A stretch of DNA of 64,000 bases from Chlorobium sp. (lineage in GTDB: Bacteria; Bacteroidota; Chlorobiia; Chlorobiales; Chlorobiaceae). The notes beneath the pieces were generated by a model. That model was not told the origin of the DNA. It saw only the letters and a program-made list of their open reading frames with translations, and ran no database searches. Shown piece by piece: positions 45,406 to 53,948 of this stretch (the stretch's first letter is position 1; each line of letters opens with the position of its first letter). The position numbers were made by a program, and so were the translations under genes. Location: NCBI GenBank assembly GCA_028277485.1, contig JANQGE010000117.1, forward strand, positions 85,288 to 149,287, given 5' to 3'.

Positions 45406-47012
45406 GACGCACCATCCTGTTTCACACGTTTATGGGACACAAACCTCAGAATACCGTGAACGGTTACACCGGCCAGCGAGCCGCTGATGACAAACAGGCC
45501 GAGTATTTCAACAAACCCGCTTGCATCCCTGCCCGGCAGGTAAAAGCCTCCCAGTTTTTCAAGCCTTCCGTTACGGGAATGGCAATCGACACATGTCAGG
45601 GTTTCTTCTTTTTGGGAAACCATATGAGAAATCGGCCAGTACATCTCGGTCTCCACGAAACCATACTTTCCACTGTATTCGAGACCCGCGTACACCATGC
45701 CTCTGGCGATAGATCTGTTCCAGTCAAACTCCGACCAGTATGCGCCGGAACCTTTCGGCCCGAACAATTTCGGCTTTACGAAACGTTTCAGCACCGGATC
45801 GTATGGCTGCTTGCCCCGGTGTACCTTGAAAGGCCAGATTCGTGAAAGGGTATCGCCCGGTTCGCCGTCAGGGTGATTGATTGAAACAACTCCGGAATCG
45901 TTGATCTCTGTCAAGAATGTCACGTAGTTCATCTTCCCGTTGAACCAGCGGTACTCCGGTACAAGATTCATTGCCCACTCGAACTCGCCTTTCTTGGTCA
46001 CATAAACTGGATGCCCGGTGGAATCCTTGCGGGATATCTGGCCTCCTGCTTCATCGAACTTCCCGGCTTTTGACCAGTCCCACCATGTCTTGGTGGAACG
46101 TTCTTTCGCGATGGCCGGGATATGACAGGTCTGACAGGCTATCCTGTCAACGTGATCGTTCAGCTTCTTGTAATTTTCATGTGGATCGAGACCGTGGCAG
46201 GAACTGCATGTTGTCGGGTAGTCGTCGGGAAGGGGATAGTCGAAACCATGTACGTCACGTGCCGTCGGCTCGTAACGGCTGCCCGGAACTTGGTGGCCTT
46301 TCGTCTTATGGCAGTCTGTGCAGGTCATGTTGAGCTCATCTTTGCCGGAAGCCATGTGTACGTCGATCGCTTCCGTCGGATCGAGAAGGGAGTTGTCCAG
46401 GTCGCCATGCTTGACTGCATCGCCGCCGCCGCCTTCGAAGTGGCAGATACCGCAATTGTGGCGATCCGGGTTCCCCACATGCTGCGCGACATAGGAGAGA
46501 TCGGCTTTCTTGAATAACTTTTTTTTATTGAACATCCTGTCCTGGTAAGAAGGGTGTCCCGCTCCTGCAGGGAACTTCCTGTAGGTACCGGTCATGTCAT
46601 GACAGACAAGACAGTCAACACTTTCCTCGCTGGCAAAGTCAAAGCTGTGGTCTTTCCAGCCGTAACCGATATGACAGGAGGTACACCGCGGCTCATTGCC
46701 CTCGACCGATATGCAAAAGTTGTTGACGACATGCTGCTTGCCGAGCATTTTACCGTCTTTCATGAGAACTTCCCATGTCCAGTGCTTGGTACGGTGAATC
46801 TGCTTTGCGGCTTCAGTATGGCAGCGGAGACAGGCTGCCGTCACTTCCGGGCCGCTTTTGAAATCCTTTTTCAGCTCTTCGAATTTAGTGTGATCTGCGG
46901 TTGAACGTATCAGAGCATCGACCGGAGGGTGGAACGTCTTGGCAAAAAGAGGGGAAAACACAAAGAGGAGAGCAATAAAGGGGATCAACCGGGCAATCAA
47001 CGGTTTTTTCAT
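45402..47012 (-). CDS. Octaheme c-type cytochrome, tetrathionate reductase (OTR) family
   Basis: A 536-aa exported multiheme cytochrome. After a signal peptide (LIPFIALLFVFSPLFA) there are eight CxxCH sites, with first cysteines at residues 61, 110, 134, 187, 231, 269, 293 and 474. NNFCISVEGNEPRCTSCHIG and GYGWKDHSF are close to the Shewanella OTR pattern, an enzyme that reduces tetrathionate, nitrite and hydroxylamine in vitro. A C-terminal helix (VEILGLFVISGSLAGVTVHG) anchors it in the membrane, unlike soluble OTR. With the cytochrome b it could link quinones to a sulfur or nitrogen oxyanion; direction is unknown. Confidence 0.9.
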   Translation of the reverse strand: MKKPLIARLIPFIALLFVFSPLFAKTFHPPVDALIRSTADHTKFEELKKDFKSGPEVTAACLRCHTEAAKQIHRTKHWTWEVLMKDGKMLGKQHVVNNFCISVEGNEPRCTSCHIGYGWKDHSFDFASEESVDCLVCHDMTGTYRKFPAGAGHPSYQDRMFNKKKLFKKADLSYVAQHVGNPDRHNCGICHFEGGGGDAVKHGDLDNSLLDPTEAIDVHMASGKDELNMTCTDCHKTKGHQVPGSRYEPTARDVHGFDYPLPDDYPTTCSSCHGLDPHENYKKLNDHVDRIACQTCHIPAIAKERSTKTWWDWSKAGKFDEAGGQISRKDSTGHPVYVTKKGEFEWAMNLVPEYRWFNGKMNYVTFLTEINDSGVVSINHPDGEPGDTLSRIWPFKVHRGKQPYDPVLKRFVKPKLFGPKGSGAYWSEFDWNRSIARGMVYAGLEYSGKYGFVETEMYWPISHMVSQKEETLTCVDCHSRNGRLEKLGGFYLPGRDASGFVEILGLFVISGSLAGVTVHGILRFVSHKRVKQDGAS

Positions 47013-47112
47013 TGTAACAGTGCTTGTTTACTGACAGGGCAAACTGTCTCTACAAGGCCAATGTACGCATATCTTCATAAAATTCAATCGGTTAACGATT
47101 GTTGAGCGCAAT

Positions 47113-47150
47113 AAAAAAGCGCATAAGGACAGCCGTGCCCTTATGCGCTT
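47113..47150 (-). terminator. Rho-independent terminator of the sqr transcript
   Basis: AAGCGCATAAGG (47117-47128) pairs perfectly with CCTTATGCGCTT (47139-47150) over a 10-nt loop. In the minus direction the stem is followed by TTTTTTATT. It separates sqr and the small ORF from the octaheme cytochrome gene. Confidence 0.88.
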
Positions 47151-47184
47151 TATATCCACAACGGTTTATATACCTCTCTGTTGA

Positions 47185-47301
47185 TCAGGATCGTTTACTG
47201 CGATCGACCGCTTTGAGGATTTTGAGATTCAGTACAATAAACCGCCAGGACTGGTAGATTTTGTTCCTCATCAGGAATCTATCGAATTTTGAAGGTCTCA
47301 T
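47185..47301 (-). CDS. Small ORF of 38 codons between sqr and its terminator
   Basis: The frame reads MRPSKFDRFLMRNKIYQSWR followed by FIVLNLKILKAVDRSKRS. A GAGG lies 6 bases before the ATG. The peptide is strongly basic at both ends with an amphipathic or hydrophobic middle (WRFIVLNLKILKAV), which suggests membrane association. It lies 39 bp after the sqr stop and 35 bp before a strong terminator, so it must be on the sqr mRNA. No family was recognised; it could be a chance frame. Confidence 0.45.
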   Translation of the reverse strand: MRPSKFDRFLMRNKIYQSWRFIVLNLKILKAVDRSKRS

Positions 47302-47340
47302 GGTCAGCCTCGGGTTTTACGTGTTTAAAAATCTTCACGG

Positions 47341-48774
47341 TTACTCGGGTATGATCCGCCAGCCGATGCGGCCTCTGAACTTGTGCATGAAGGTTGTTTC
47401 AACCACCTGCTTCAACCATGCTCCTGCCAGACCACGCTCAACTCTGGTAACAAACAGATCGCGTCCTTCCTTGTTGTCGTAACGAGTGTGATCAGGTACG
47501 ACTGGATAAATAATCATGACAATTGCGGAACCACTCCAAAGCGATTTTCCGTTTGAGGCAATACAAACAGCTAACATTTCTGACATGCGCTCACGGTGTG
47601 TCATGCGCTTGTCCTTTATATGGTCGATGATGTTCAGCGCCACGACCCTTCCGATAACACCGGAAATCATCCCGGTTCTTGGGGCTCCCGGAACAATGGT
47701 TGTTCCGTTTTTCGTGGTGTGAGGAACTGAAATAGGACCCGGCGGTGCAAATGCGATACCGGCGGAAAAGATGTTTTTGTACAGCGGATTCTGATAATTG
47801 GCCGGCCATGCATCCGGAGTTCTTACCAGTTCATCGTAACTTAGCCCGTAAATGCCGTCCGCAAGAATAAAGCCACCAGGGTTGGTTACCTTGGCTGAGA
47901 TATCTTCGCCATTTTTATCATAGAACGGGAACGTTACGCCCCGCGACTGTGGTATAAGCATCGCAAAATCGTACTCATCTTCACCGAAGTTGCCTTCGAA
48001 ATCCTCCCAGTAGATTTTTTTCTCATCAACCTCTTTTACACCGCGCCGAACCGACTTTTCTATTCCAAACTCATCCATTGTCGCCTCGATCAGGTCGCCT
48101 CCGCGGGCAATCCTTCCGCCCCGTTTGACAACGTTAATGCCCCCGACACCGAAATCGCCGATTGCCGGTTCATTGGTCAGATAGGCAAGTTCCGCCTTGT
48201 CCCTGAGCCCTCGCTGGGTCAAATCGTGATGAATATTGGTGATATACTCGAACGCCGCACCCTGGCAGGCTGCCATCGGATGACCCGTCCCAATGACCAG
48301 ACGCTGCTTTTCTCCGCGTTTCATTCTATCGGTTGACTCAAGATAGGCATCTCGGGCCTTGATGGCCGTATCGAAATGACAGATAGATTCGGTGTACTTA
48401 TCAGGTCCGAGGCCAGGGGTAGCCGCGTAGTTCATATGAGCGCCGGTAGCGACAATGAGATAGTCGTAGTCGACGTTTATTTCACCACCGTTGTTTACCC
48501 GGTCAACAACAACGTAATTGTTGTCGGGATGCACGGAAATTACCTTGCCCTGGATAAGATTCACATTGAACCTGTCATAAACCGGCTGTAATTTGAAAAT
48601 GGTTTCATCAGGTTTAACGGCATCGATACCCAGCCATACCCATGAAGGGACAAAGCCGAAGTAGTCGAACTTGTGGATGACCGTTATTTCATGATCTTTA
48701 CCTATAGTATCTCCCAGGTACATTGCGGCAGTATGGCCTGCAAACCCGGCACCTATGATTACGACCTTTGCCAT
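47341..48774 (-). CDS. sqr: Sulfide:quinone oxidoreductase
   Basis: A 477-aa flavoprotein that oxidises sulfide and reduces the quinone pool. The FAD site is VVIIGAGFAGHTAAMYLGD, the second motif is YDYLIVATGAH, and the third FSAGIAFAPPGP. Cys132, Cys170 and Cys404 are the candidate redox cysteines. The C-terminus is basic and aromatic (RGRIGWRIIPE), suited to monotopic membrane binding. The ATG at 48774 starts exactly at the FAD fold; the frame runs on into a MITE upstream. The Sqr type (III to VI) was not assigned. Confidence 0.93.
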   Translation of the reverse strand: MAKVVIIGAGFAGHTAAMYLGDTIGKDHEITVIHKFDYFGFVPSWVWLGIDAVKPDETIFKLQPVYDRFNVNLIQGKVISVHPDNNYVVVDRVNNGGEINVDYDYLIVATGAHMNYAATPGLGPDKYTESICHFDTAIKARDAYLESTDRMKRGEKQRLVIGTGHPMAACQGAAFEYITNIHHDLTQRGLRDKAELAYLTNEPAIGDFGVGGINVVKRGGRIARGGDLIEATMDEFGIEKSVRRGVKEVDEKKIYWEDFEGNFGEDEYDFAMLIPQSRGVTFPFYDKNGEDISAKVTNPGGFILADGIYGLSYDELVRTPDAWPANYQNPLYKNIFSAGIAFAPPGPISVPHTTKNGTTIVPGAPRTGMISGVIGRVVALNIIDHIKDKRMTHRERMSEMLAVCIASNGKSLWSGSAIVMIIYPVVPDHTRYDNKEGRDLFVTRVERGLAGAWLKQVVETTFMHKFRGRIGWRIIPE

Positions 48775-48813
48775 CGCTTGCTTTCTCCAGTTATCTTTGT
48801 TAAGGTACTGTAA

Positions 48814-48923
48814 GGGGTCTCTATCATTGTTGCGCGCCCTGATGACTTCGTTGGCCGGATAGGAGAGGGTTTCTGTGCTCCGTCCGCCTCGCATGCCGCT
48901 CGCGACAATGTATAGAAATGCCC
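48814..48923 (+). repeat. MITE type B upstream of sqr
   Basis: A 110-bp element with divergent termini, GGGGTCTCTATC and TATAGAAATGCCC. The interior is nearly that of the copy at 18154 (CCTGATGACTTCGTTGGCCG, GGATAGGAGAGGGTTTCTGT). It begins 39 bp upstream of the sqr start codon, so it forms the sqr leader or holds its promoter. Confidence 0.75.
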
Positions 48924-49236
48924 TTCCGGGGTACCTGGATTAGAAATTATATTTAGCCGACTCTCCCGCGGAAGAAAATAGAAAATAAAGCTAACACTGC
49001 AAACCCATAGAGTCAAAGAGTAATCGGGAGCCACAGCAAGCATGCCTTGGACGCTTCAAAACAGCTGTTCTGAAACCGCTCTCTACGGTTTTTCAGCATG
49101 TCCTTTACCGGGAAAGATGCGTTTTTTCATACCTTTACGGTAAAAAGTCTGCCTGGAGAGCCTATACAAATGCCCTGAGATTTGAAACGGTTAACAACGA
49201 TGTCCTTAGAAATTTTTCCGAATTGATATTTGCTGC
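48924..49236. other. Intergenic region between the sqr-side MITE and ruvX
   Basis: No gene, RNA or terminator recognised. Short matches to a MITE terminus (TATACAAATGCCC) occur near 49165-49177. Divergent promoters for sqr and ruvX presumably lie here. Confidence 0.4.
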
Positions 49237-49677
49237 GTGTCAGTGATTACCCTGTCCAGAAAAAGAATACTTGCGATCGACTATGGGACAAAACGCATAG
49301 GTCTTGCAAAGAGCGATCCGTTCGGCAGCTTCGTGCAGCCGGTTGGTACGTTTCCTCCTGAAAAAATCCTTACGCTCATCGAATCTCTTCGGCAAGAGGG
49401 CCCTTTTGAGACCATTATCGTCGGGTATCCGCTCAACAGTGACGGGACAAGAAACCGCATGACAACGGTGGTTGACCGTTTTATCGGGGAGCTGGAAGAA
49501 GCTTTTCCAGGTATCGCGATAGAAACGGTCGACGAGCATGGCTCGTCCAGGCGGGCGGAAAAACTCCTTATCGAGTCCGGTGTCGGTAGGAAAAAAAGAC
49601 AGAGGAAAGGGCGGCTCGACAGTGCGGCAGCCTGCCTCTTGCTGCAAAACTATCTTGAAAGCGCCGGGAGAGAGTGA
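49237..49677 (+). CDS. ruvX: Holliday junction resolvase-like protein RuvX/YqgF
   Basis: A 146-aa RNase H-fold protein: RILAIDYGTKRIGLAKSDP with the catalytic Asp, TIIVGYPLNSDGTRNRMTTVV, IETVDEHGSSRRAEKLL and RKGRLDSAAACLLLQNYLES with the last acidic ligand. Family members act in 16S rRNA 5'-end maturation and possibly in recombination. The start is a GTG at 49237 without a strong ribosome site. Confidence 0.93.
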   Translation: MSVITLSRKRILAIDYGTKRIGLAKSDPFGSFVQPVGTFPPEKILTLIESLRQEGPFETIIVGYPLNSDGTRNRMTTVVDRFIGELEEAFPGIAIETVDEHGSSRRAEKLLIESGVGRKKRQRKGRLDSAAACLLLQNYLESAGRE

Positions 49678-49767
49678 CACTCGTGCACATGCAGCTCCAT
49701 GTGAAACGCCCGACTTAGAGTTTAGCATTTCGATCAGGCTTGTGTATTTTACACTTTCCTGATTTAA

Positions 49768-49845
49768 GGGCACCTCTATTGTCATGAGCACCCTTTCCTG
49801 TCCGCTCAACGAAGCAGTTGAGACGTGGAATACATAGGGGTTCCT
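49768..49845 (-). repeat. MITE type B, decayed
   Basis: The left terminus GGGCACCTCTATTGTCATGAG is joined after a deletion to CCTTTCCTGTCCGCTCAACG and a worn right end (CATAGGGGTTCCT). The flanks are TTAA on the left (49764-49767) and TTAA on the right (49846-49849), a 4-bp duplication. It ends 48 bp before the pyrE start. Confidence 0.65.
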
Positions 49846-49893
49846 TTAAACAGACCGGGGTTCCCGGTTGTCAACCTTGAATTCAGAATACGC

Positions 49894-50475
49894 ATGAGTA
49901 CACCAGCGCTGCTTGATATTTTCAAATCCTCCGGGGCGTTGCTTGAAGGGCATTTCAAGCTCACATCGGGCATGCACAGCAACATATACTTCCAATGTGC
50001 CAAGGTGCTGCAATTCCCCGGGCACCTCACGGAGATATGCGGAGGCATAGCCTCGGCTTTCAGGGGTCTGGAAATCGACACCGTCATTTCCCCGGCGGTC
50101 GGCGGCATAGTGGTTGGTACGGAAATCGGCCGTCAACTGGGGGTGAAAACCATTTTTGCAGAAAGAAAAAACGGCCAAATGATGCTGAGAAGAGGTTTCA
50201 GCATCTCTCCGGGGGAAAAGGTGCTGGTTGTTGAAGACGTTATCACCACAGGCGGATCGGTTGCCGAAGTGATCGAGGTTGTCATAAAAGCCGGGGCGGA
50301 AATTGTCGGGGTCGGTTCCGTAGTTGATCGCAGCAACGGCACGGTAAAGCTGGTAGAAAGACAATTTTCCCTGTTAACCCTTGAAGTAAAAAATTACGAG
50401 CCGGAGAACTGTCCGCTTTGTGGGCAAAACGTTCCTCTCGACACGCCCGGGAGCCGTGCCCTTCAAACAAACTAA
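49894..50475 (+). CDS. pyrE: Orotate phosphoribosyltransferase
   Basis: A 193-aa enzyme that makes orotidine 5'-phosphate from orotate and PRPP. SSGALLEGHFKLTSGMHSN is the typical start and VLVVEDVITTGGSVAEVIEV the PRPP-binding signature. KTIFAERKNGQMMLRRGFSI is the flexible catalytic loop. The C-terminal ENCPLCGQNVP adds a CxxC pair. The ATG at 49894 gives the normal length; the frame is open into the MITE upstream. Confidence 0.95.
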   Translation: MSTPALLDIFKSSGALLEGHFKLTSGMHSNIYFQCAKVLQFPGHLTEICGGIASAFRGLEIDTVISPAVGGIVVGTEIGRQLGVKTIFAERKNGQMMLRRGFSISPGEKVLVVEDVITTGGSVAEVIEVVIKAGAEIVGVGSVVDRSNGTVKLVERQFSLLTLEVKNYEPENCPLCGQNVPLDTPGSRALQTN

Positions 50476-50487
50476 TTACTGGCAGGT

Positions 50488-51354
50488 ATGCATAAAACCT
50501 GTATCGGCAGCATCTCTATCATAGGGCTTGGGTTGATAGGCGCATCTGTCCTGAGGGCGCTGAAAAAATCACCGCTTGCGGCAGAGCAACGTATCATGTT
50601 CAAGGGTTATGATCCCTCGTTCGACGAGCAGGATATCAGACAGGTAAAAGAGCTGGGACTCGACCGTTTTGAGGCCGATAAAAAACAGCTTTATGATGCT
50701 GACCTTGTCATTCTTGCCGCACCGGTCGGGGTGAACATCGCCCTGCTGGACGAAATCAGCAGGTTGGCACCTGACCATGCTCTCATCAGTGATGTTTCGA
50801 GTACGAAAGCCGCTATTGCAGAACGGGCTGCCGGACTGGGGATCGACTTTATCGGCATGCACCCTATTGCCGGCAGGGAACAGCAGGGGTACCATGCAAG
50901 TCATGACGAACTTTTTGCCGGGAAAACGGTTATAGTATGTGCCGATACGGGAACGATTTCCCGGTCCGATGTCGGTAACCTCCTGGAGCTTCTGAAATCG
51001 ATCCAGTGCAGGATTGCCGTAATGACCCCCGAAGAGCATGACAGGATTGTTGCTGCTATCAGTCACCTGCCTCAAATGCTCTCGACAGCCTTGATAAACT
51101 ATTGCGCGGGTAATATCGATAAAAGCGGTCCCGGTTTTTCGACGCTGACACGACTTGCAGGAAGCTCCTGGGATATCTGGCAGGATATCGTGGCGACAAA
51201 TCGGGAGAATATCGCTTCTGAGCTCTTACACTTCAGCAAAGAGCTCGAGCAGCTGGCGGATGATATTCACAATGGCCGGATGGACAGGATCAGAGAGCGG
51301 TTCGGGAGGGCAAATATGTTGTACGACAAACTTAAAGACAGAAGCAACTCATGA
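50488..51354 (+). CDS. tyrA: Prephenate dehydrogenase
   Basis: A 288-aa NAD(P)-dependent enzyme of tyrosine synthesis: SISIIGLGLIGASVLRALKK for the dinucleotide, ADLVILAAPVGVNIALLDEI, ISDVSSTKAAI, FIGMHPIAGREQQGYHAS with the catalytic His, and ISHLPQMLSTALIN. No chorismate mutase or ACT domain is fused. It could also use arogenate. It overlaps nadK by 4 bp. Confidence 0.93.
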   Translation: MHKTCIGSISIIGLGLIGASVLRALKKSPLAAEQRIMFKGYDPSFDEQDIRQVKELGLDRFEADKKQLYDADLVILAAPVGVNIALLDEISRLAPDHALISDVSSTKAAIAERAAGLGIDFIGMHPIAGREQQGYHASHDELFAGKTVIVCADTGTISRSDVGNLLELLKSIQCRIAVMTPEEHDRIVAAISHLPQMLSTALINYCAGNIDKSGPGFSTLTRLAGSSWDIWQDIVATNRENIASELLHFSKELEQLADDIHNGRMDRIRERFGRANMLYDKLKDRSNS

Positions 51355-52208
51355 AATTCGCCATTGTTGTCAATGTGAATCGCAATGAAGCGATTGAATT
51401 GGCCCGAAAACTCGCCGCATGGATGGAGAAACGGAATCTCGACTACGTGTTCGATGCAACCTCGGCGGCGAAACTGGGCGTTGAGCATTTAGCTGAAATT
51501 GAGGAATTAAACAAGCTTTGTGATGTTTTTATCTCGCTCGGCGGTGACGGGACCCTGCTCTTTACCTCCCACTACTCGGTAACAAAGCCGGTCATCGGCA
51601 TCAATTTGGGACATCTTGGGTTCCTTGCGGAGTTCAGCAGGGAAGAAATGTTCGGAGCCATCGAAAAGGTGCTTGAAGGGACATACACCATTCACGACCG
51701 TACGCAGCTCGAAGCCCAGGTTGCCGTGGACAAAAAAGTCAAACGCTTCACCGCGCTCAATGATGTTGTTGTGGAAAAAGGTGCATACCCGAGGATACCG
51801 GCGTTCATCATTAAACTTGACGGTGAACAGCTCAGCGCTTATCGTGCGGACGGCATCATCATCGCAACATCGACAGGTTCAACCGCCTATTCCCTTTCAG
51901 CAGGAGGGCCGGTTATCGCTCCGAAATCCAATGTGTTCGTCATAACGCCGATCTGCCCGCATATGCTGACCGTCAGGCCCCTTGTCATCAGTGACGAGAA
52001 GATCATAGAGGTTTCTGTCGATGCGCCTGATGGCGCGTTTCCGCTCAACTGTGACGGTCATGTGAGAAAAATGCTTATGCCGGGCGAAGTGATCACTGTG
52101 AAGAAGTCCAGGGAAATAATCAACCTTGTGGCTAACGAAAAAAGAAATTACTGCGAGATTCTCAGAAGCAAGCTGCTCTGGGGCCGTGAACATAAGTCGG
52201 GTATATAA
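51351..52208 (+). CDS. nadK: NAD kinase
   Basis: A 285-aa enzyme that phosphorylates NAD to NADP. Motifs: FISLGGDGTLLFTSHY with GGDGT, PVIGINLGHLGFLAEFS, the NE/D site read as ALNDVVVEKG, and DGIIIATSTGSTAYSLSAGG. The ATG overlaps the tyrA stop (ATGA), so the two are coupled. A weak CCCGG/CCGGG stem follows the stop codon. Confidence 0.95.
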   Translation: MKFAIVVNVNRNEAIELARKLAAWMEKRNLDYVFDATSAAKLGVEHLAEIEELNKLCDVFISLGGDGTLLFTSHYSVTKPVIGINLGHLGFLAEFSREEMFGAIEKVLEGTYTIHDRTQLEAQVAVDKKVKRFTALNDVVVEKGAYPRIPAFIIKLDGEQLSAYRADGIIIATSTGSTAYSLSAGGPVIAPKSNVFVITPICPHMLTVRPLVISDEKIIEVSVDAPDGAFPLNCDGHVRKMLMPGEVITVKKSREIINLVANEKRNYCEILRSKLLWGREHKSGI

Positions 52209-52245
52209 CCCGGCTATTACCGGGAGTTTCATGAGGACACATCAA

Positions 52246-52385
52246 GGGCACCTTATTGTCATGAGCGGTTCAAGTGCAAGGCGAACGGAGCGGAGAAACC
52301 GGAGTTGTACATGTGGGCACATGAGGATTTCGGGCACTGCCCGACGAAGAAATCAGGGCGCGTAACATAATTAATAGAGGTGCCC
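52246..52385 (-). repeat. MITE type A/B hybrid
   Basis: A 140-bp element. The left part (GGGCACCTTATTGTCATGAG, GAACGGAGCGGAGAAACCGG, CATGAGGATTTCGGGCAC) is type A, but the last 45 bp (AATCAGGGCGCGTAACATAA, TTAATAGAGGTGCCC) follow type B. The terminal GGTGCCC touches the start codon of the next gene, and its AGAGG is at ribosome-site distance. Confidence 0.78.
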
Positions 52386-53894
52386 ATGAGTAACAGCATT
52401 TCTCCCGCCTCTCTCGGTTATCTGCTCGGCATTTCCCCCTCTACACCGCTTGAAACCGGTGATATGTGCAGGAAACTGCAAGTGGTCTTTTTTCAGGCGG
52501 AAAAAAACACGCCGAGGCTTCAATGTTTTACGGCATCACTCATGAATGCCTGTAAAATCCTCGGGATCCGCGTACTCAGCCAAAACCAGGCCTGCCGGTC
52601 GGACGGAAAGTTCAAGCCGGGGGTGGTCGTGATCGCACCGGGGGCATTCAGCGACGAGCAGCTTGTCATAAACCGGGTTTCAACCCTGTACAGCAATATC
52701 ATTGTCGGGATCCATGACGAACCGCCTCCGCTGACCGAGACATCGCTGCCCCAGGAAAAACTTGACAGGATTGTCGGTAAACTGGCCTGGGAGATGGTGC
52801 ACATCAGCATCTATATAGCAGGGGACAGCTGGACGATCTGCACCATGAACGGAGGTTTTGTGCGGTTTGAAGGCTCCTGTCCGCTCCCTTCGGATGTATT
52901 GGAGACACTGGCGCCTAAATTAACCGCTCAGGTTACTCCGCCGAAACCTTCGAGCTTTAACCACAAGTCCGGCGCCTTTCCTGCTGAATCGCCGGAAGTA
53001 TCGGCCGACTTTGCCGAATGCGGCCGCCTGTGGAGTTCAAACTGCGGCTTTCTGACCCATACCTTGCGGGAAGATTTGAAATACAGAAGTCCGTTTTACA
53101 GGAAAATTGTTGCGCGCTACCTCGATCAGCGCAGCGGTATGAGCTACGGCTTTTTTGCACGGCAGCAGCCGGTACCCGCACCGCCGGCAATACGGCTGAA
53201 GGGTTCAGGCCATGGTGTGAACGAGCGGGAGCTGAAACAGACCCCTTCGATATGTCTGGAAAACAGACACTATGTACCGGTTAAGGTGCTTGAGGAGTGG
53301 CTCCTCGTTGAGCCGGTGCCTGTCAGCGTGATCACGACGCGTTCCGGATGCAGGAAAACCAGTCTGAACCCTGCTACGGATCTTGTTGCCATAAGCCTGG
53401 ATAAAGCACGCATAACGTTCATGACCCCCGAAGGGCTGCCCGAAAACACCGTGTCAAGGCCGTCGTTCGACACACGTACCATCCTGTCGCATGCGCTGGG
53501 CAACGCTTTCATCTCGAGTATTCTGCTGGCGATCAGGCCGTCCTGGCGATTTCCGGAAATACTGGCCTGCAAAGGAGCTTCCATGACACACTGGCACGGC
53601 TACCCGGAAACATCGGCCGTTCCCGAAGGGTATTTTGTACACGGCCGGAACAAGCCTCCGGTATCCTGTTCCACCCCGCAGTCGGCGGCATACAGCCTGC
53701 TGGGCAAGATAGAGGCGCTGGAGCAGGCACTGCGAAAGAACCAAGAATATAAAGGCGATATCCATATCGAGCCGAACCACGGCACGAACATCGTCGGCAT
53801 ACACACGCTGACCGAAACCGCAATGATCGTTAATGGTACGCGGGCTGCTCTTCCCCTCGATCCCGAAACCCGGTCTTTTAAAAGTGACGAGTAG
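52386..53894 (+). CDS. Uncharacterised protein of about 503 aa
   Basis: A long, unambiguous frame with housekeeping-like composition but no recognised family. The first third looks like an alpha/beta domain (LQVVFFQAEKNTPRLQCFTA, GVVVIAPGAFSDEQLVINRV, NIIVGIHDEPPPLTE). The C-terminal part contains MTHWHGYPETSAVPEGYFVH and IHIEPNHGTNIVGIHTLTET, histidine-rich motifs that could bind metal. There is no signal peptide or membrane helix. The start ATG abuts a MITE end whose AGAGG, 5 bases upstream, is the only ribosome site. It stands alone between nadK and the kdsC-like gene. Confidence 0.75.
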   Translation: MSNSISPASLGYLLGISPSTPLETGDMCRKLQVVFFQAEKNTPRLQCFTASLMNACKILGIRVLSQNQACRSDGKFKPGVVVIAPGAFSDEQLVINRVSTLYSNIIVGIHDEPPPLTETSLPQEKLDRIVGKLAWEMVHISIYIAGDSWTICTMNGGFVRFEGSCPLPSDVLETLAPKLTAQVTPPKPSSFNHKSGAFPAESPEVSADFAECGRLWSSNCGFLTHTLREDLKYRSPFYRKIVARYLDQRSGMSYGFFARQQPVPAPPAIRLKGSGHGVNERELKQTPSICLENRHYVPVKVLEEWLLVEPVPVSVITTRSGCRKTSLNPATDLVAISLDKARITFMTPEGLPENTVSRPSFDTRTILSHALGNAFISSILLAIRPSWRFPEILACKGASMTHWHGYPETSAVPEGYFVHGRNKPPVSCSTPQSAAYSLLGKIEALEQALRKNQEYKGDIHIEPNHGTNIVGIHTLTETAMIVNGTRAALPLDPETRSFKSDE

Positions 53895-53948
53895 CGGGTA
53901 ACGAGTGACACCTTGCCAACTGTGCAAACTGCCGACTGGACATCGGGG

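Noticed and set aside
48775..48894. Upstream extension of the sqr frame
   Set aside because: It reads through a MITE; the FAD-binding strand begins directly after the ATG at 48774.
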